Notes: a model not told the origin generated them from the letters alone. A DNA stretch of 64,000 nucleotides from Aeromicrobium sp. 9AM (GCF_902506105.1 NZ_LR733304.1:2615832-2679831), one strand, 5' to 3'. Counted from the first letter of the stretch, positions 51,066 to 60,285 are shown. A program made the numbers and translations.

Positions 51066-52289
51066 ATGAGCTCCGCACCGGACATCGACGTCGACCTGAT
51101 CCGGCGTGACCTCGCGCAGATCGTCAACATCCCCAGTGTCGGCGGCTCGGACGCAGAGGTCGCGGTCCAGCGCTGGTGCGCCGCGACCCTGACGGGCCTC
51201 GGCCTCGAGGTCGACCAGTGGAACCTCGACCTCGACGAGCTGCGCGCCACAGTCGACTATCCGGGCGAAGAGGTCGAGCGCGAGGAAGCTCTCGGCTGCG
51301 TCGGCGTCTCCGGTCCCGGGACCCCCGCGCTGATCCTCAACGGCCACGTCGACGTCGTGCCGCCGGGCGACCCTGAGACCTGGAGCAACGCCGACCCGTG
51401 GCTGATCCGCGAGGACGACGACACCTGGTACGGCCGGGGGGTCTGCGACATGAAGGGCGGCGTCGTCGCGATCATCGCGGCCGCCCGTGCGGTCAGCGGC
51501 ATCCAGCTCAGCCGTCCGTTCGCCGTGCACACCGTGATCGGCGAGGAGGACGGCGGCCTGGGGACGTACGCGACTCTGCGCCGCGGACACCTCGGCGAGG
51601 CCTGCGTCATCGCCGAGCCGACCGATGGTCAGGTCGTGGCCGCCAATGCCGGCTCGTTGACGTTCCGGATCGAGGTCGTCGGCCGGGCGACTCACGGGTC
51701 GATGCGGGCGACCGGTCGCAGCGCGATCACCGCGTTCGAGCTCCTGCACCACGCCCTGGCCGAGCTGGAGAGCGTACGCAACGCGGCTCCGCCGTTCCCG
51801 TTCGGCGAGCTGCCGTGGCCCATCAGCGTCGGCATCATCCACGCCGGTGACTGGGCGAGCACCGTCCCCGACCTCCTCGTCGCCGAGGGTCGGTACGGCG
51901 TCATGCCGAGCGAGTCGTTCGCCGAGGCCAAGGCGGCGTTCGAGAACGCTCTCGCCCACGCAGCTGCCCAGGACTCGTGGCTCGCGGACAACCCGCCGAC
52001 CGTCACCTGGCCCGGCGGGCACTTCGCTGCGGGCCGGCTGCCCGAGGGCGACCCCTTCGGCGCCCAGGTCGTCGACGCCGTCGTCGCCGCAGGCGATCCG
52101 CGCCCTCACCTGACGGGGGCGCCCTATGGCTCGGACCTGCGGCAGTACGCGGCAGCCGACATCCCGACGGTGCAGTACGGCCCGGGTCGCATCGCCAACG
52201 CGCACGCCGTCGACGAGCAGGTCGCGATCTCCGAGGTCGTCACGTGCGCGCGGGCGTACGCCGAGCTGATCCTCACCCGCTGCCGCTAG
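51066..52289 (+). CDS. M20-family metallo-deacylase/peptidase (ArgE/DapE-like)
   Basis: The protein has 407 aa. The metal ligands are in NGHVDVVPPGD (His, Asp) and WYGRGVCDMKGGVV (bridging Asp). TVIGEEDGGLG contains the catalytic Glu pair, CVIAEPTDGQVV the next ligand, and GRIANAHAVDEQV the last His. A lid domain sits at about 185-295. It cleaves an acyl or peptide bond of a small substrate such as an N-acyl amino acid; the substrate cannot be chosen between ArgE, DapE and other amidohydrolases. The ATG at 51066 is 6 nt after TACGGT (leaderless). Its stop shares CTAG with the converging phosphoesterase gene. Confidence 0.9.
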   Translation: MSSAPDIDVDLIRRDLAQIVNIPSVGGSDAEVAVQRWCAATLTGLGLEVDQWNLDLDELRATVDYPGEEVEREEALGCVGVSGPGTPALILNGHVDVVPPGDPETWSNADPWLIREDDDTWYGRGVCDMKGGVVAIIAAARAVSGIQLSRPFAVHTVIGEEDGGLGTYATLRRGHLGEACVIAEPTDGQVVAANAGSLTFRIEVVGRATHGSMRATGRSAITAFELLHHALAELESVRNAAPPFPFGELPWPISVGIIHAGDWASTVPDLLVAEGRYGVMPSESFAEAKAAFENALAHAAAQDSWLADNPPTVTWPGGHFAAGRLPEGDPFGAQVVDAVVAAGDPRPHLTGAPYGSDLRQYAAADIPTVQYGPGRIANAHAVDEQVAISEVVTCARAYAELILTRCR

Positions 52290-53806
52290 CGCGGCGACGT
52301 CGTGATCGGCGTGTAGTCCTGGACCTGGATGATGCCGCCCGGCTCGAAGCTGACCGGCTGCAGCCCGACCGGCTTGCCGTCGGCGAACGTCACGATCGTC
52401 ACCTGCGCCTCGCGCCGGAGCTTGCTGCCGAGCGCGAACGCATACACGGCGCCGCCGGTCGTGCCGGTCGTCATCGTCGTGGTCGAACGACCGTTGGCAC
52501 CGGTCACCCTGGACGGCCCGACCTGCCGGTGGAGGTGACCCGACAGCACCAGGTCGACGCACCCTGACGCAGCAGTGCGGCTCGCCGACGACGGCGAGTG
52601 CACCGCGACGACGCCGACCTCGCCGTCATCGCACGCAGCCTTCTCGAGCTCCTCGTCCTGCTGGCGCAGCGCCAGGGAATTGTCCGAAGCGTTGCCGTCG
52701 TAGCCCGCCGTGAGCCCTGAGCTGCGGGGGTCGCTGCTGCCGAGGAACCGCACGCCGCCGACCGTGACGGGCTTGCCGTCCAGCACGGTGAAGCCCTTGT
52801 CCTCCATCTGCTTGCGCACCGTCGACCCGGTGTCGTGGTTGCCGGCGACCGACACGATGTCGAAGTCGCGGAACTCCCGGGCCAGCGAGTTGATGCTGAA
52901 CGTCTCCCAGCTGCCGCCGTTGGACGTGTCGTCGCCGAGGTCGATCAACATGCGGGCCCCAGCACGGTCGGCGATCGCGCGGGCCACCGGATCCATGCCG
53001 ATGTTGTCGTGCCGGTCCGTCACGACCAACGCCGTCGTCTCGCCGTCGGACGGGGTGCGCACGTCGGCGGTCGAGGCGCTGACCGCGAGCCGACCATAGA
53101 ACGACACCGAGGTGCGGTACGTCGAGAGGGCACCCTCGACGAGCGCCTTGCTACCGCTGGTCGACGCGCCTTCGACGATCTGCACCTTGTCGAGCACCTC
53201 GTCGGAGGGCAGCTCGGGGAACACCGAGTCGATCGGCACCCATGCCTGGTCCTCCGCTCGGGGTCGCTCAGGGGCGGCCACCAGGACCATCGCGGCGATC
53301 GTGACGACCCCGACGCCGGCGGCGGCCAGCGCCTGGCGCCGGTTCGGATGGTGAGCGCCCGCCCAGATCGCCCGCCGCCGCGGCTGCCCGATCGCGCGCC
53401 AGGCGAGCACCGCGACGAGCACGGCCAGCAACGCGGCGCCGAGGGCCCGCATCGCTGCGTCGATCAGCATCGAGATGAGCACCGAGCGTACGGACGCGAT
53501 CTCACCTTGCGGCTGTGCCGCGATGGCGGCGTCCCGCGCGACCAGCTGGTCGAGGTTGGTGATCTCGCTGTCACCCAGGCGGATGTCGACGCCCAGGCCG
53601 AGGGGTGCCTCGGCCGGGACGCGGATCTGCGGGATCAGCGTGCCGAAGTCGATGCGGGCGTACCCGCTGAAGGTCGGCTGCACCGTCGCGTCGTGGGCGC
53701 CGATGACCACCTCACGCTCGCTGTGGATGAACGTCGAGTAGCCGGTCGGCAGCGCCACGCCCACCGCAAGGAGGACGAGCAGCAGGACCTTGAGAGTCCG
53801 GGTCAT
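52286..53806 (-). CDS. Membrane-bound metallophosphoesterase
   Basis: The protein has 506 aa. Span 1 (about 6-22) precedes an external segment with VVIGAHDATVQPTFSGYARIDFGTLIPQI. Span 2 lies at about 110-134, followed by a basic inner loop (RRRAIWAGAHHPNRRQ) and span 3 at about 158-178. The calcineurin-like domain (about 240-470) follows, with VVTDRHDN, LIDLGDDTSNG, VSVAGNHDTGS, VVAVHSP and LSGHLHRQVG as metal-binding motifs. With a positive inner loop the catalytic domain faces outside. The substrate (phospholipid, teichoic or nucleotide) is unknown. Its ATG overlaps the helicase stop in ATGA, an unusual coupling. Confidence 0.85.
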   Translation of the reverse strand: MTRTLKVLLLVLLAVGVALPTGYSTFIHSEREVVIGAHDATVQPTFSGYARIDFGTLIPQIRVPAEAPLGLGVDIRLGDSEITNLDQLVARDAAIAAQPQGEIASVRSVLISMLIDAAMRALGAALLAVLVAVLAWRAIGQPRRRAIWAGAHHPNRRQALAAAGVGVVTIAAMVLVAAPERPRAEDQAWVPIDSVFPELPSDEVLDKVQIVEGASTSGSKALVEGALSTYRTSVSFYGRLAVSASTADVRTPSDGETTALVVTDRHDNIGMDPVARAIADRAGARMLIDLGDDTSNGGSWETFSINSLAREFRDFDIVSVAGNHDTGSTVRKQMEDKGFTVLDGKPVTVGGVRFLGSSDPRSSGLTAGYDGNASDNSLALRQQDEELEKAACDDGEVGVVAVHSPSSASRTAASGCVDLVLSGHLHRQVGPSRVTGANGRSTTTMTTGTTGGAVYAFALGSKLRREAQVTIVTFADGKPVGLQPVSFEPGGIIQVQDYTPITTSPR

Positions 53807-55914
53807 ACGATGCGCGACAACCAGCGGTCTGTCGTGCCGACCGTGGTCAGCAGCTGCGTCGCGCGGGTCAGCACGACGTAGAGGGTGCGCCAGCCGGCGC
53901 TGGACTCGGCCGCGATCGCGTCGGGCTCGACCACGACGACACCGTCGAACTCCAGGCCCTTGGTGTCGAGGCCGTCGAGGAGCCGCAGCCGGTCGGGGTG
54001 CCGCTCGAGCAGGTCGGCGAGCTGGTCACCGAGCTCGGCCAGCTGTGCGGTCGGCGCGACGATCGCGACGGTGCCGTCGACCCGGTCGAGGACCTCCTCG
54101 GCACTGCGGCTCACCGTCTCGACGATCTCAACCGCCCCGACCGTGAGGTGGACGGGCTGCTCACCGGTGCGACGAACCGCGTCGGCAAGGTCAGGGTGCG
54201 GCACGCCGATCGCCGCGACCTTGGCAGCGAGGTCATAGATCTCGGCGGAGTTGCGGTAGTTGGTCGACAGCCGGAACGCGTGCTCGGGCTTGCCCTCGAG
54301 CGCAGCCTTGCGCGCAGCCGCCGACTCCTTGGGGTGCGGCCACGACGACTGGGCCTCGTCGCCGACGATCGTCCAGCTCGCGTAGCGGCCGCGACGGCCC
54401 AGCATGCGCCACTGCATCGGCGAGAGGTCCTGTGCCTCGTCGACCAGCACGTGGGCGAAGCCGTCGTCCTCGATGCTCTGGGTCGAGCGAAACCTGTCGT
54501 TGCGGTCCTCGCGCTCGCGTCGCTCGAAGCTCATGAGCTGCTTGGGCGCGTCGTCGTCATCGCCGCCCGTTGCCGGCACCTCGCCGATGACGTAGCGGAG
54601 CTCGTCGATCAACGGCACGTCCTCGATGCTGGGCTCGCCGACCGTCCACGACGCCTTGAGCGCGGCGAGCTCCTCGCCGCTGAAGGCGCCGCGCGCGAGC
54701 GAGTCGATCACGTCGGGCAGCGTCCGCCAGACGTCGATCGGCTCGACGGGTGGCCACCAGTCCTCGACGAAGTCGACGAAGCGGTCGTCCGTCGTGATGG
54801 TCTCGACGAACTCCTCCTCGCCCTTCTCCAGCGCGCGCTCGCCGGCGACCTGGGCCCACAGTGCCGAGACGATGGCCTCCGGAGCCTTGAGGTAGGCACG
54901 GTTGCGCTTGCCGCCCGACAGCAGGTTGCGGCGAATGCGCTCGAGCTGCTCGGCGTCGAGCCGCAGCACGTCGTCCTTGTAGAAGTAGCGGAACTCCGTC
55001 GGCGATCCAGGCATCGGCGCCGCCGCCGCGCGGCCCAGGAACGCCGTCATCCGCGACGAGCCCTTGGCCGCAGCGGCGACCGGCTCGTCGTGACGCATGG
55101 CGCGCAGCCCGTCGACGACCTCGCCCAGCGATCGCAGCGTCACGCTGGTCTCGCCGAGGCTCGGCAGGACGCGCTCGATGTAGTTCATGAAGACCGTCGA
55201 AGGTCCGACGACCAGCACACCGCCGGACTCGAAACGACGCCGGTCGGTGTAGAGCAGGTAGGCAGCGCGGTGCAGCGCGACGACGGTCTTGCCGGTGCCC
55301 GGTCCGCCGCCGATCGTCGTGGCGCCACGGCTCGGCGCGCGGATCGCCTCGTCCTGCTCCTTCTGGATCGTGGCGACGACGGAGTGCATCGAGCTGTCAC
55401 GCGCGCGGGTCAGACTCGCCAGCAGGGCACCCTCGCCGATGATGACCAGGTCGTCGGGTGCATTGTCGGCATCGAGCAGATCGTCCTCGATGCCGATGAC
55501 CTTGTCGTTGGCGCACCGCAGGACCCGGCGACGTACGACTCCGGCGGGCTCCTGGGCCGTCGCCTGGTAGAAGATCGCGGCCGCGGGAGCGCGCCAGTCG
55601 ATGAGCAGGATCTCGCGGTCGGCATCGCGTACGCCGATGCGGCCGATGTAGCGCGAGTCGCCGTCGAGCATGTTGAGCCGGCCGAACACGAGCCCGTCGT
55701 GCGCGGCGTTGAGGGCCGAGAGCCGCAGCGACGCCTGGTAGACCATCGCGTCGCGCTCGACCAGTCCACCTTCGTTGCCGACGTGGCCGCGAGCCATGCC
55801 CTCGACGACCAGGGACTGGGCGACCTTGGCGGACGCGTCGAGCCGCTCGTAGACGGCGTCGACGTACGCCTGCTCCGAGTCGATCTCGCGCTGTTCCGCG
55901 TTGTCTGAGCTCAC
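53803..55914 (-). CDS. helD: UvrD-like helicase, HelD type (RNA polymerase-associated)
   Basis: The protein has 703 aa. The N-terminal coiled region (about 1-70) is followed by LLIDWRAPAAAIFYQAT, which is characteristic of HelD. Walker A is GGPGTGKTVVALHRAAYLL (about 210), Walker B VLVDEAQDLSPMQW, then GDEAQSS, LSTNYRN and VLTRAT, all superfamily 1 motifs. HelD binds and recycles RNA polymerase, and in actinobacteria it also relates to rifampicin tolerance. The start GTG at 55914 has an AAAGGGG tract. It is the upstream gene of a pair with the metallophosphoesterase. Confidence 0.92.
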   Translation of the reverse strand: MSSDNAEQREIDSEQAYVDAVYERLDASAKVAQSLVVEGMARGHVGNEGGLVERDAMVYQASLRLSALNAAHDGLVFGRLNMLDGDSRYIGRIGVRDADREILLIDWRAPAAAIFYQATAQEPAGVVRRRVLRCANDKVIGIEDDLLDADNAPDDLVIIGEGALLASLTRARDSSMHSVVATIQKEQDEAIRAPSRGATTIGGGPGTGKTVVALHRAAYLLYTDRRRFESGGVLVVGPSTVFMNYIERVLPSLGETSVTLRSLGEVVDGLRAMRHDEPVAAAAKGSSRMTAFLGRAAAAPMPGSPTEFRYFYKDDVLRLDAEQLERIRRNLLSGGKRNRAYLKAPEAIVSALWAQVAGERALEKGEEEFVETITTDDRFVDFVEDWWPPVEPIDVWRTLPDVIDSLARGAFSGEELAALKASWTVGEPSIEDVPLIDELRYVIGEVPATGGDDDDAPKQLMSFERREREDRNDRFRSTQSIEDDGFAHVLVDEAQDLSPMQWRMLGRRGRYASWTIVGDEAQSSWPHPKESAAARKAALEGKPEHAFRLSTNYRNSAEIYDLAAKVAAIGVPHPDLADAVRRTGEQPVHLTVGAVEIVETVSRSAEEVLDRVDGTVAIVAPTAQLAELGDQLADLLERHPDRLRLLDGLDTKGLEFDGVVVVEPDAIAAESSAGWRTLYVVLTRATQLLTTVGTTDRWLSRIV

Positions 55915-56023
55915 CAGACCCCTTTTCGTCCTAGAGAACTCACAAGTCTATTGCGTACGGGAAATATTCCGCAGGCAGTTGCCCGCTCAGCGGGATTTCA
56001 CCCGGTTGTCACGACCGACCTGC

Positions 56024-56041
56024 CGACGTACATTAGTGACA
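56024..56041 (+). promoter_or_regulatory. Conserved upstream box of secreted paralogue 1
   Basis: CGACGTACATTAGTGACA ends 35 nt before the ATG. It matches the box at 57420-57437 in 15 of 18 positions, with the same distance to the start codon. It may be a shared promoter or regulator site. Confidence 0.55.
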
Positions 56042-56076
56042 AGCGTTCACATTCCGATCACAACGCCGAGGCCCCC

Positions 56077-57378
56077 ATGACCACACGCCGTCCCACCACC
56101 GCGATCGTCGCGCTCATCCTCACCAGCTTCGCCCTGGTGCTCTCGGGCCTGGCGCCGGCGACCGCTGCAACGACCGGCGCCGTCAAGGGGGTCGTGATCT
56201 CGGCGGGCCAGCCGATCGCCGGGCTCACGGTGCAGCTGATGCGTTCCGACACCGAGGGCGAGACGTGGACCCGCGTCGCGACCGACACGACGGACGCCAA
56301 GGGTGCCTATGCGTTCACCGGGGTCAAGATCTCCGAGGTCTACCACCACCTGGTACGCATCAGTGACTCACACGGCAGGTACGTCACCACCGATCGCAGC
56401 TTCACCCCACGCTCCGGCAGGACAGTCACCCGCAACGCGACGGTCAAGCCCGCGGGATTCCTGACCGGCAAGGTCTTCCGCGCCGACGGCGCCTCACCGA
56501 CCACGACTCGCGTGCACCTGATTGGTCCGGACGTCACGATCGGCGACCCCGACCAGAACATCAAGGCGTATGACACCGACCGCGGCGTCAAGGCCGATGG
56601 CACCTATCGGTTCGCCGGGCTGCCGGCTGGCGACTACACGGTCCGCTACACCGACACCTCCAGGAAGTACCTCGACCAGTGCTACGACGGCGTCCTCGCC
56701 AAGCTGGGCAGCGACCCCACCTGCGACAGCACCGAGGTGCCGGCCGCCAAGGTCGTCACCGTCGCGGCGAAGGCGACCAGCACCCTCACGGACCAGACGC
56801 TGACGCACGCGGGCGCGCGGCTCAGCGGCACCGTCACGAGCACCGCCGGGTCGATCCTGAAGGGCATCGACGTCACGCCCGTTCCCCAGGGCTCGGACTC
56901 GCGCGACTGGTATGACTACGCGAAGGCCACCGGGTCGGCCGGCACCTTCTCGCGTGGATCCCTGTCCAGTGGTCAGTGGCAGCTGTACGCCGAGGACTCC
57001 AACGGCGTCTGGGCGTCGCAGTGGGTCGGCGGCACCAACCAGGCCACCGCTCAGGTCTTCGACCTCAGCGCCGGCGAGACCATCGACAACATCGCGATCA
57101 AGCTCAAGTCGCGCGCCGTACTCAGCGTCAAGACCACCACCGGCTCGACCAGGGCGACGTTCGTCGTCTCGGTGAGCCGCAAGGTCACCGGCAGCGCGGT
57201 CAGCGGCAAGGTCAGCGCAGCCCTCGCCGGCAACACCAAGACCGCGACGCTCTCGGGCGGCAAGGCCACGATCACGCTCACCGGCCTCACGGCCGGCAAG
57301 CACACGTTCCGGATCCACTTCGAGGGCAACGGCAACACCTCCACCGGTACCAAGAACGTCACCGCCACCGTGGGCTGA
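56077..57378 (+). CDS. Secreted carboxypeptidase-regulatory-like beta-rich protein, paralogue 1
   Basis: The protein has 433 aa. The Sec signal peptide MTTRRPTTAIVALILTSFALVLSG ends near APATAA (cleavage near residue 31). The mature protein is made of beta-sandwich modules of about 85-110 aa (GAVKGVVISAGQPIAGLTVQLM; TGKVFRADGASPTTTRVHL; GARLSGTVTSTAGSILKGIDV; AVLSVKTTTGSTRATFVVSV), each with the G-x-V pattern of carboxypeptidase-regulatory/Ig-like folds. Two conserved Cys (DQCYDG, PTCDS) probably pair. No catalytic motif is seen; surface adhesion or cell-wall binding is possible. The ATG at 56077 is fixed by the signal peptide. It is a tandem duplicate of the next gene. Confidence 0.82.
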   Translation: MTTRRPTTAIVALILTSFALVLSGLAPATAATTGAVKGVVISAGQPIAGLTVQLMRSDTEGETWTRVATDTTDAKGAYAFTGVKISEVYHHLVRISDSHGRYVTTDRSFTPRSGRTVTRNATVKPAGFLTGKVFRADGASPTTTRVHLIGPDVTIGDPDQNIKAYDTDRGVKADGTYRFAGLPAGDYTVRYTDTSRKYLDQCYDGVLAKLGSDPTCDSTEVPAAKVVTVAAKATSTLTDQTLTHAGARLSGTVTSTAGSILKGIDVTPVPQGSDSRDWYDYAKATGSAGTFSRGSLSSGQWQLYAEDSNGVWASQWVGGTNQATAQVFDLSAGETIDNIAIKLKSRAVLSVKTTTGSTRATFVVSVSRKVTGSAVSGKVSAALAGNTKTATLSGGKATITLTGLTAGKHTFRIHFEGNGNTSTGTKNVTATVG

Positions 57379-57419
57379 ACCCGGCCGCGGATGGTGTCGG
57401 GTTGATTCTGCCGAACCCT

Positions 57420-57437
57420 CGGCGTACGTTTGTGACA
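57420..57437 (+). promoter_or_regulatory. Conserved upstream box of secreted paralogue 2
   Basis: CGGCGTACGTTTGTGACA ends 35 nt before the ATG at 57473. A second shared block GTTCGCAT (57442-57449) matches GTTCACAT at 56045-56052. Confidence 0.55.
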
Positions 57438-57472
57438 GCATGTTCGCATCACGTCCGTCTCACGGAGGATCC

Positions 57473-58792
57473 ATGACACCACGCCGTTCCATCGCCGCCG
57501 TCCTCACGCTGGCCCTCGCAAGCCTTGCCTTGGTCGCCGGGGTCTCCTCACCGGCCACGGCCGCAGCGACCAGCAGCGTCACAGGCACCATCACCTCCGG
57601 CGGGAAGACGTTGCCCGGACTCAAGGTCGAGCTGCTGCGCATGGAGTCCGACGAGGACAACTACTACCCCGTGACGAGCGCGACCACGACGACGAGCTCC
57701 ACCGGCACCTACAAGATCTCCGGGTTCCGGACCAAGGATCCGTACGACGAGTACTACCGGTTCCGCATCCGGGTCAGCGACCCACACGGGGCGTACGTCA
57801 CCGGCGTCCGCAACTTCGCCAACGCTCCGGGCAAGACCGTCACCCGCAACGCGACGATCCAGCCTGCGGGCTTCCTGACCGGCAAGGTGCTTCGCGCGGA
57901 CGGCGCCTCACCGACCACGACGCGCGTGCACCTGATCGGCCCCAACGTCGACATCGGCACACCCGACAAGCCAGCACTCGCGTACGACGACGACCGCGGC
58001 GTCAAGGCCGACGGCACCTATCGGTTCGCGGGGTTGCCAGCGGGCGACTACACCGTCCGCTACACCGACACCTCCGGGAAGTACCTCGACCAGTGCTACG
58101 ACGGCGTCCTCGCCAAGCAGGGCACCGAGGCGACGTGCGACCCCGCCGAGGTGCCGGCTGCCACGAAGGTCACGGTCGCGGCCAAGGCGACCAGCACCCT
58201 CACCGACCAGCAGCTCACGAATGTCGGCGGCCACCTCAGCGGAACGGTGACGAGCACCGCCGGCTCGATCCTGAAGGACATCGACGTCACACCCGTGCCC
58301 CAGGGCTCCGCCTCGCGCGACTGGTACGACTACGCCAAGGCCACCGGGGTGGCCGGCACCTTTTCGCGCGGACCGCTGGCCAGTGGTCAGTGGCAGCTGT
58401 ACGCCGAGGACTCCAACGGCGTCTGGGCCTCCCAGTGGGTCGGCGGCACCAACCAGGCGACAGGCCAGGTCTTCGACCTCAGCCCCGGCGAGACCATCGA
58501 CGACATCGCAGTCAAGCTCAAGTCGCGTGCCGTCCTCAGCGTCAAGACGACCACCGGCTCGACCACGGCGACGTTCGTGATCTCGGTGAGCCGCAAGGTC
58601 ACCGGCAGCGCAGTCAGCGGCAAGGTCAGCGCAGCCCTCGGCGGCAACACCAAGACCGCGACGCTGTCCGGAGGCAAGGCCACGATCAAGCTGACGGGCC
58701 TCTCGGCCGGCAAGCACACGTTCCGGATCCACTTCGAGGGCAACGGCAACACGTCCACGGGGACCAAGAACGTCACCACGACCGTGGGCTGA
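57473..58792 (+). CDS. Secreted carboxypeptidase-regulatory-like beta-rich protein, paralogue 2
   Basis: The protein has 439 aa. The signal peptide MTPRRSIAAVLTLALASLALVAG ends near ATAAA. It has the same modular plan as the 433-aa neighbour. The first module differs (acidic MESDEDNYYPV and a longer loop KDPYDEYYRFRI), while the last 270 residues are nearly identical to the neighbour (RDWYDYAKATG, NGVWASQWVGGTNQAT, KHTFRIHFEGNGNTSTG). GGAGG lies 5 nt before the ATG. Divergence limited to the first module suggests that it is the variable, ligand-contacting part. The function is unknown. Confidence 0.82.
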   Translation: MTPRRSIAAVLTLALASLALVAGVSSPATAAATSSVTGTITSGGKTLPGLKVELLRMESDEDNYYPVTSATTTTSSTGTYKISGFRTKDPYDEYYRFRIRVSDPHGAYVTGVRNFANAPGKTVTRNATIQPAGFLTGKVLRADGASPTTTRVHLIGPNVDIGTPDKPALAYDDDRGVKADGTYRFAGLPAGDYTVRYTDTSGKYLDQCYDGVLAKQGTEATCDPAEVPAATKVTVAAKATSTLTDQQLTNVGGHLSGTVTSTAGSILKDIDVTPVPQGSASRDWYDYAKATGVAGTFSRGPLASGQWQLYAEDSNGVWASQWVGGTNQATGQVFDLSPGETIDDIAVKLKSRAVLSVKTTTGSTTATFVISVSRKVTGSAVSGKVSAALGGNTKTATLSGGKATIKLTGLSAGKHTFRIHFEGNGNTSTGTKNVTTTVG

Positions 58793-58872
58793 CCGACACG
58801 CGGCGATTCCGCGCCTTGCGCTCGCAGGACAGGCCATACTGAGGGCCAACACACAGCGTGAGGAATGACGAG

Positions 58873-60285
58873 ATGGCTGGCGGCTGGCGCGTGACGGCTC
58901 GGATGGTGGCCACGGCCGTTGCGGCGAAGGCAGTGACGCGCGCCGCCGAGTCCGTACGCAAGCTGCTCGACGAAGCCGCTCCGCAGGCCCAGCTGGCTGC
59001 TGCCCCTGCCGCGCCCGAGCCGTATCCGCCCGTCGCGCACCTGACGGCGACGGCGGGGCTGCATCCCGCACCCTCGAGCGAGGATCGGGTCATCGCGGCA
59101 CAGGTGGTCCCGCCTCACGAGTTCGGCCCCATCCCGCTCGTCGCGCCGTCACACGGCATCGGCTTCCGCTCCGAGCCCAGGCGCCGTCAACCGGCCGGCG
59201 AGATGCCCGTCATCTCGCGGCCGCCGAGCGAGGAGCCTGGCGGCCGGAAGGACGTGGCCCCCGCCGCTCCGGTGATCCTGCCCAAGTCCGTCACCACGGC
59301 TGCCGCCTTCGTACAGGATCTCGATGACACCGACGACGACGGCGAGCCGCCGGTCGACGCATTGGACGAGGCTCCGCCGGCGGAGCCCGACGCCGCGCCC
59401 GAAGCTGTCGCAGAGGCTGAGCCCGTTGCCCAGGAAGAGGACGAGGCAGAGGACGTCGCGGAACCGGTTGCGGACGTGCCGGACGAGCCGGTGGTGGAAC
59501 CCGTCGCCGAGGAGCCGGTCGCCGAACCAGAGCCTGAGCCGGAACCCGTACGCACGCTGCGGCTGACCGATCCGCCCTACGACGACGCGCCGATCAGCCC
59601 CGAGCCGGCACCCGTCGTCGATGAGCCCGTCGAGCCTCTCGCGGTGGTTCCCGAACCGGCCGTGATCGAGGAGCCCGCGAGCTCGCGGTACTCATTCGGG
59701 AAGCCCGGCAAGGCCAAGGGCAAGCACCGTCGTCGCACCAGTGCCATCAGTGGCACGGTCCAGAGCTCGCGTGGCCGTGGCCTGCGCGGCATACGGGTCA
59801 CCGCCCTCGACGACCAGGACAACGTCGTCGGAAGTGCGGTGTCGGGAGCAGGTGGCGCGTTCGTCGTCGAGGACCTGCCCGCCGGCTCCTACCGGCTGAC
59901 CGCGAGCGACGAGGCGCGAGGCGACTTCGCGATGGGACCCGACCCGGACGCCGACACCATCAAGGTCAAGCACGCCAAGACCCGCCGCAACGCCGGTGTC
60001 ACTCTGGTCGCGGCCTCCGTGGTCAGCCTCGCCGTCGAGATGCGCAAGAAGAAGGCCGTCGTCGAGGTCACCGTGACCGAGCGCGCCACCGGCATACGGG
60101 CCAAGGGCTCGGTGCGGGTGACGACCAAGCGCTTCGCCGCCGAGCTGCCGCTGTCGAAGGGCCGCACGGCGGTCACGCTGATCGGCTCGGCCGACGGCTC
60201 GCCGAAGCTGGCCAAGAAGATCAAGGTCGACTATCGCGGCACCCGGCACGTCCTGCCCGGGTCGGCGACGGTCAGGCTCCGCTGA
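58873..60285 (+). CDS. Acidic Pro/Glu-rich protein with C-terminal carboxypeptidase-regulatory domain
   Basis: The protein has 470 aa. The N-terminus MAGGWRVTARMVATAVAAKAVTRAAES is amphipathic, not a signal peptide. Residues about 100-275 form a long Pro/Glu/Asp/Ala/Val low-complexity tract (EEPVAEPEPEPEPV). A basic junction (GKAKGKHRRRTSAI) precedes a regulatory-like domain (about 295-365: SGTVQSSRGRGLRGIRVTALDDQ, GAFVVEDLPAGSYRL). A final domain (about 395-470) resembles the last module of the two secreted neighbours (VEVTVTERATGIRAKGSVRVTT). It is cytosolic or non-classically exported. The ATG at 58873 is preferred over the GTG at 58858. The function is unknown. Confidence 0.78.
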   Translation: MAGGWRVTARMVATAVAAKAVTRAAESVRKLLDEAAPQAQLAAAPAAPEPYPPVAHLTATAGLHPAPSSEDRVIAAQVVPPHEFGPIPLVAPSHGIGFRSEPRRRQPAGEMPVISRPPSEEPGGRKDVAPAAPVILPKSVTTAAAFVQDLDDTDDDGEPPVDALDEAPPAEPDAAPEAVAEAEPVAQEEDEAEDVAEPVADVPDEPVVEPVAEEPVAEPEPEPEPVRTLRLTDPPYDDAPISPEPAPVVDEPVEPLAVVPEPAVIEEPASSRYSFGKPGKAKGKHRRRTSAISGTVQSSRGRGLRGIRVTALDDQDNVVGSAVSGAGGAFVVEDLPAGSYRLTASDEARGDFAMGPDPDADTIKVKHAKTRRNAGVTLVAASVVSLAVEMRKKKAVVEVTVTERATGIRAKGSVRVTTKRFAAELPLSKGRTAVTLIGSADGSPKLAKKIKVDYRGTRHVLPGSATVRLR

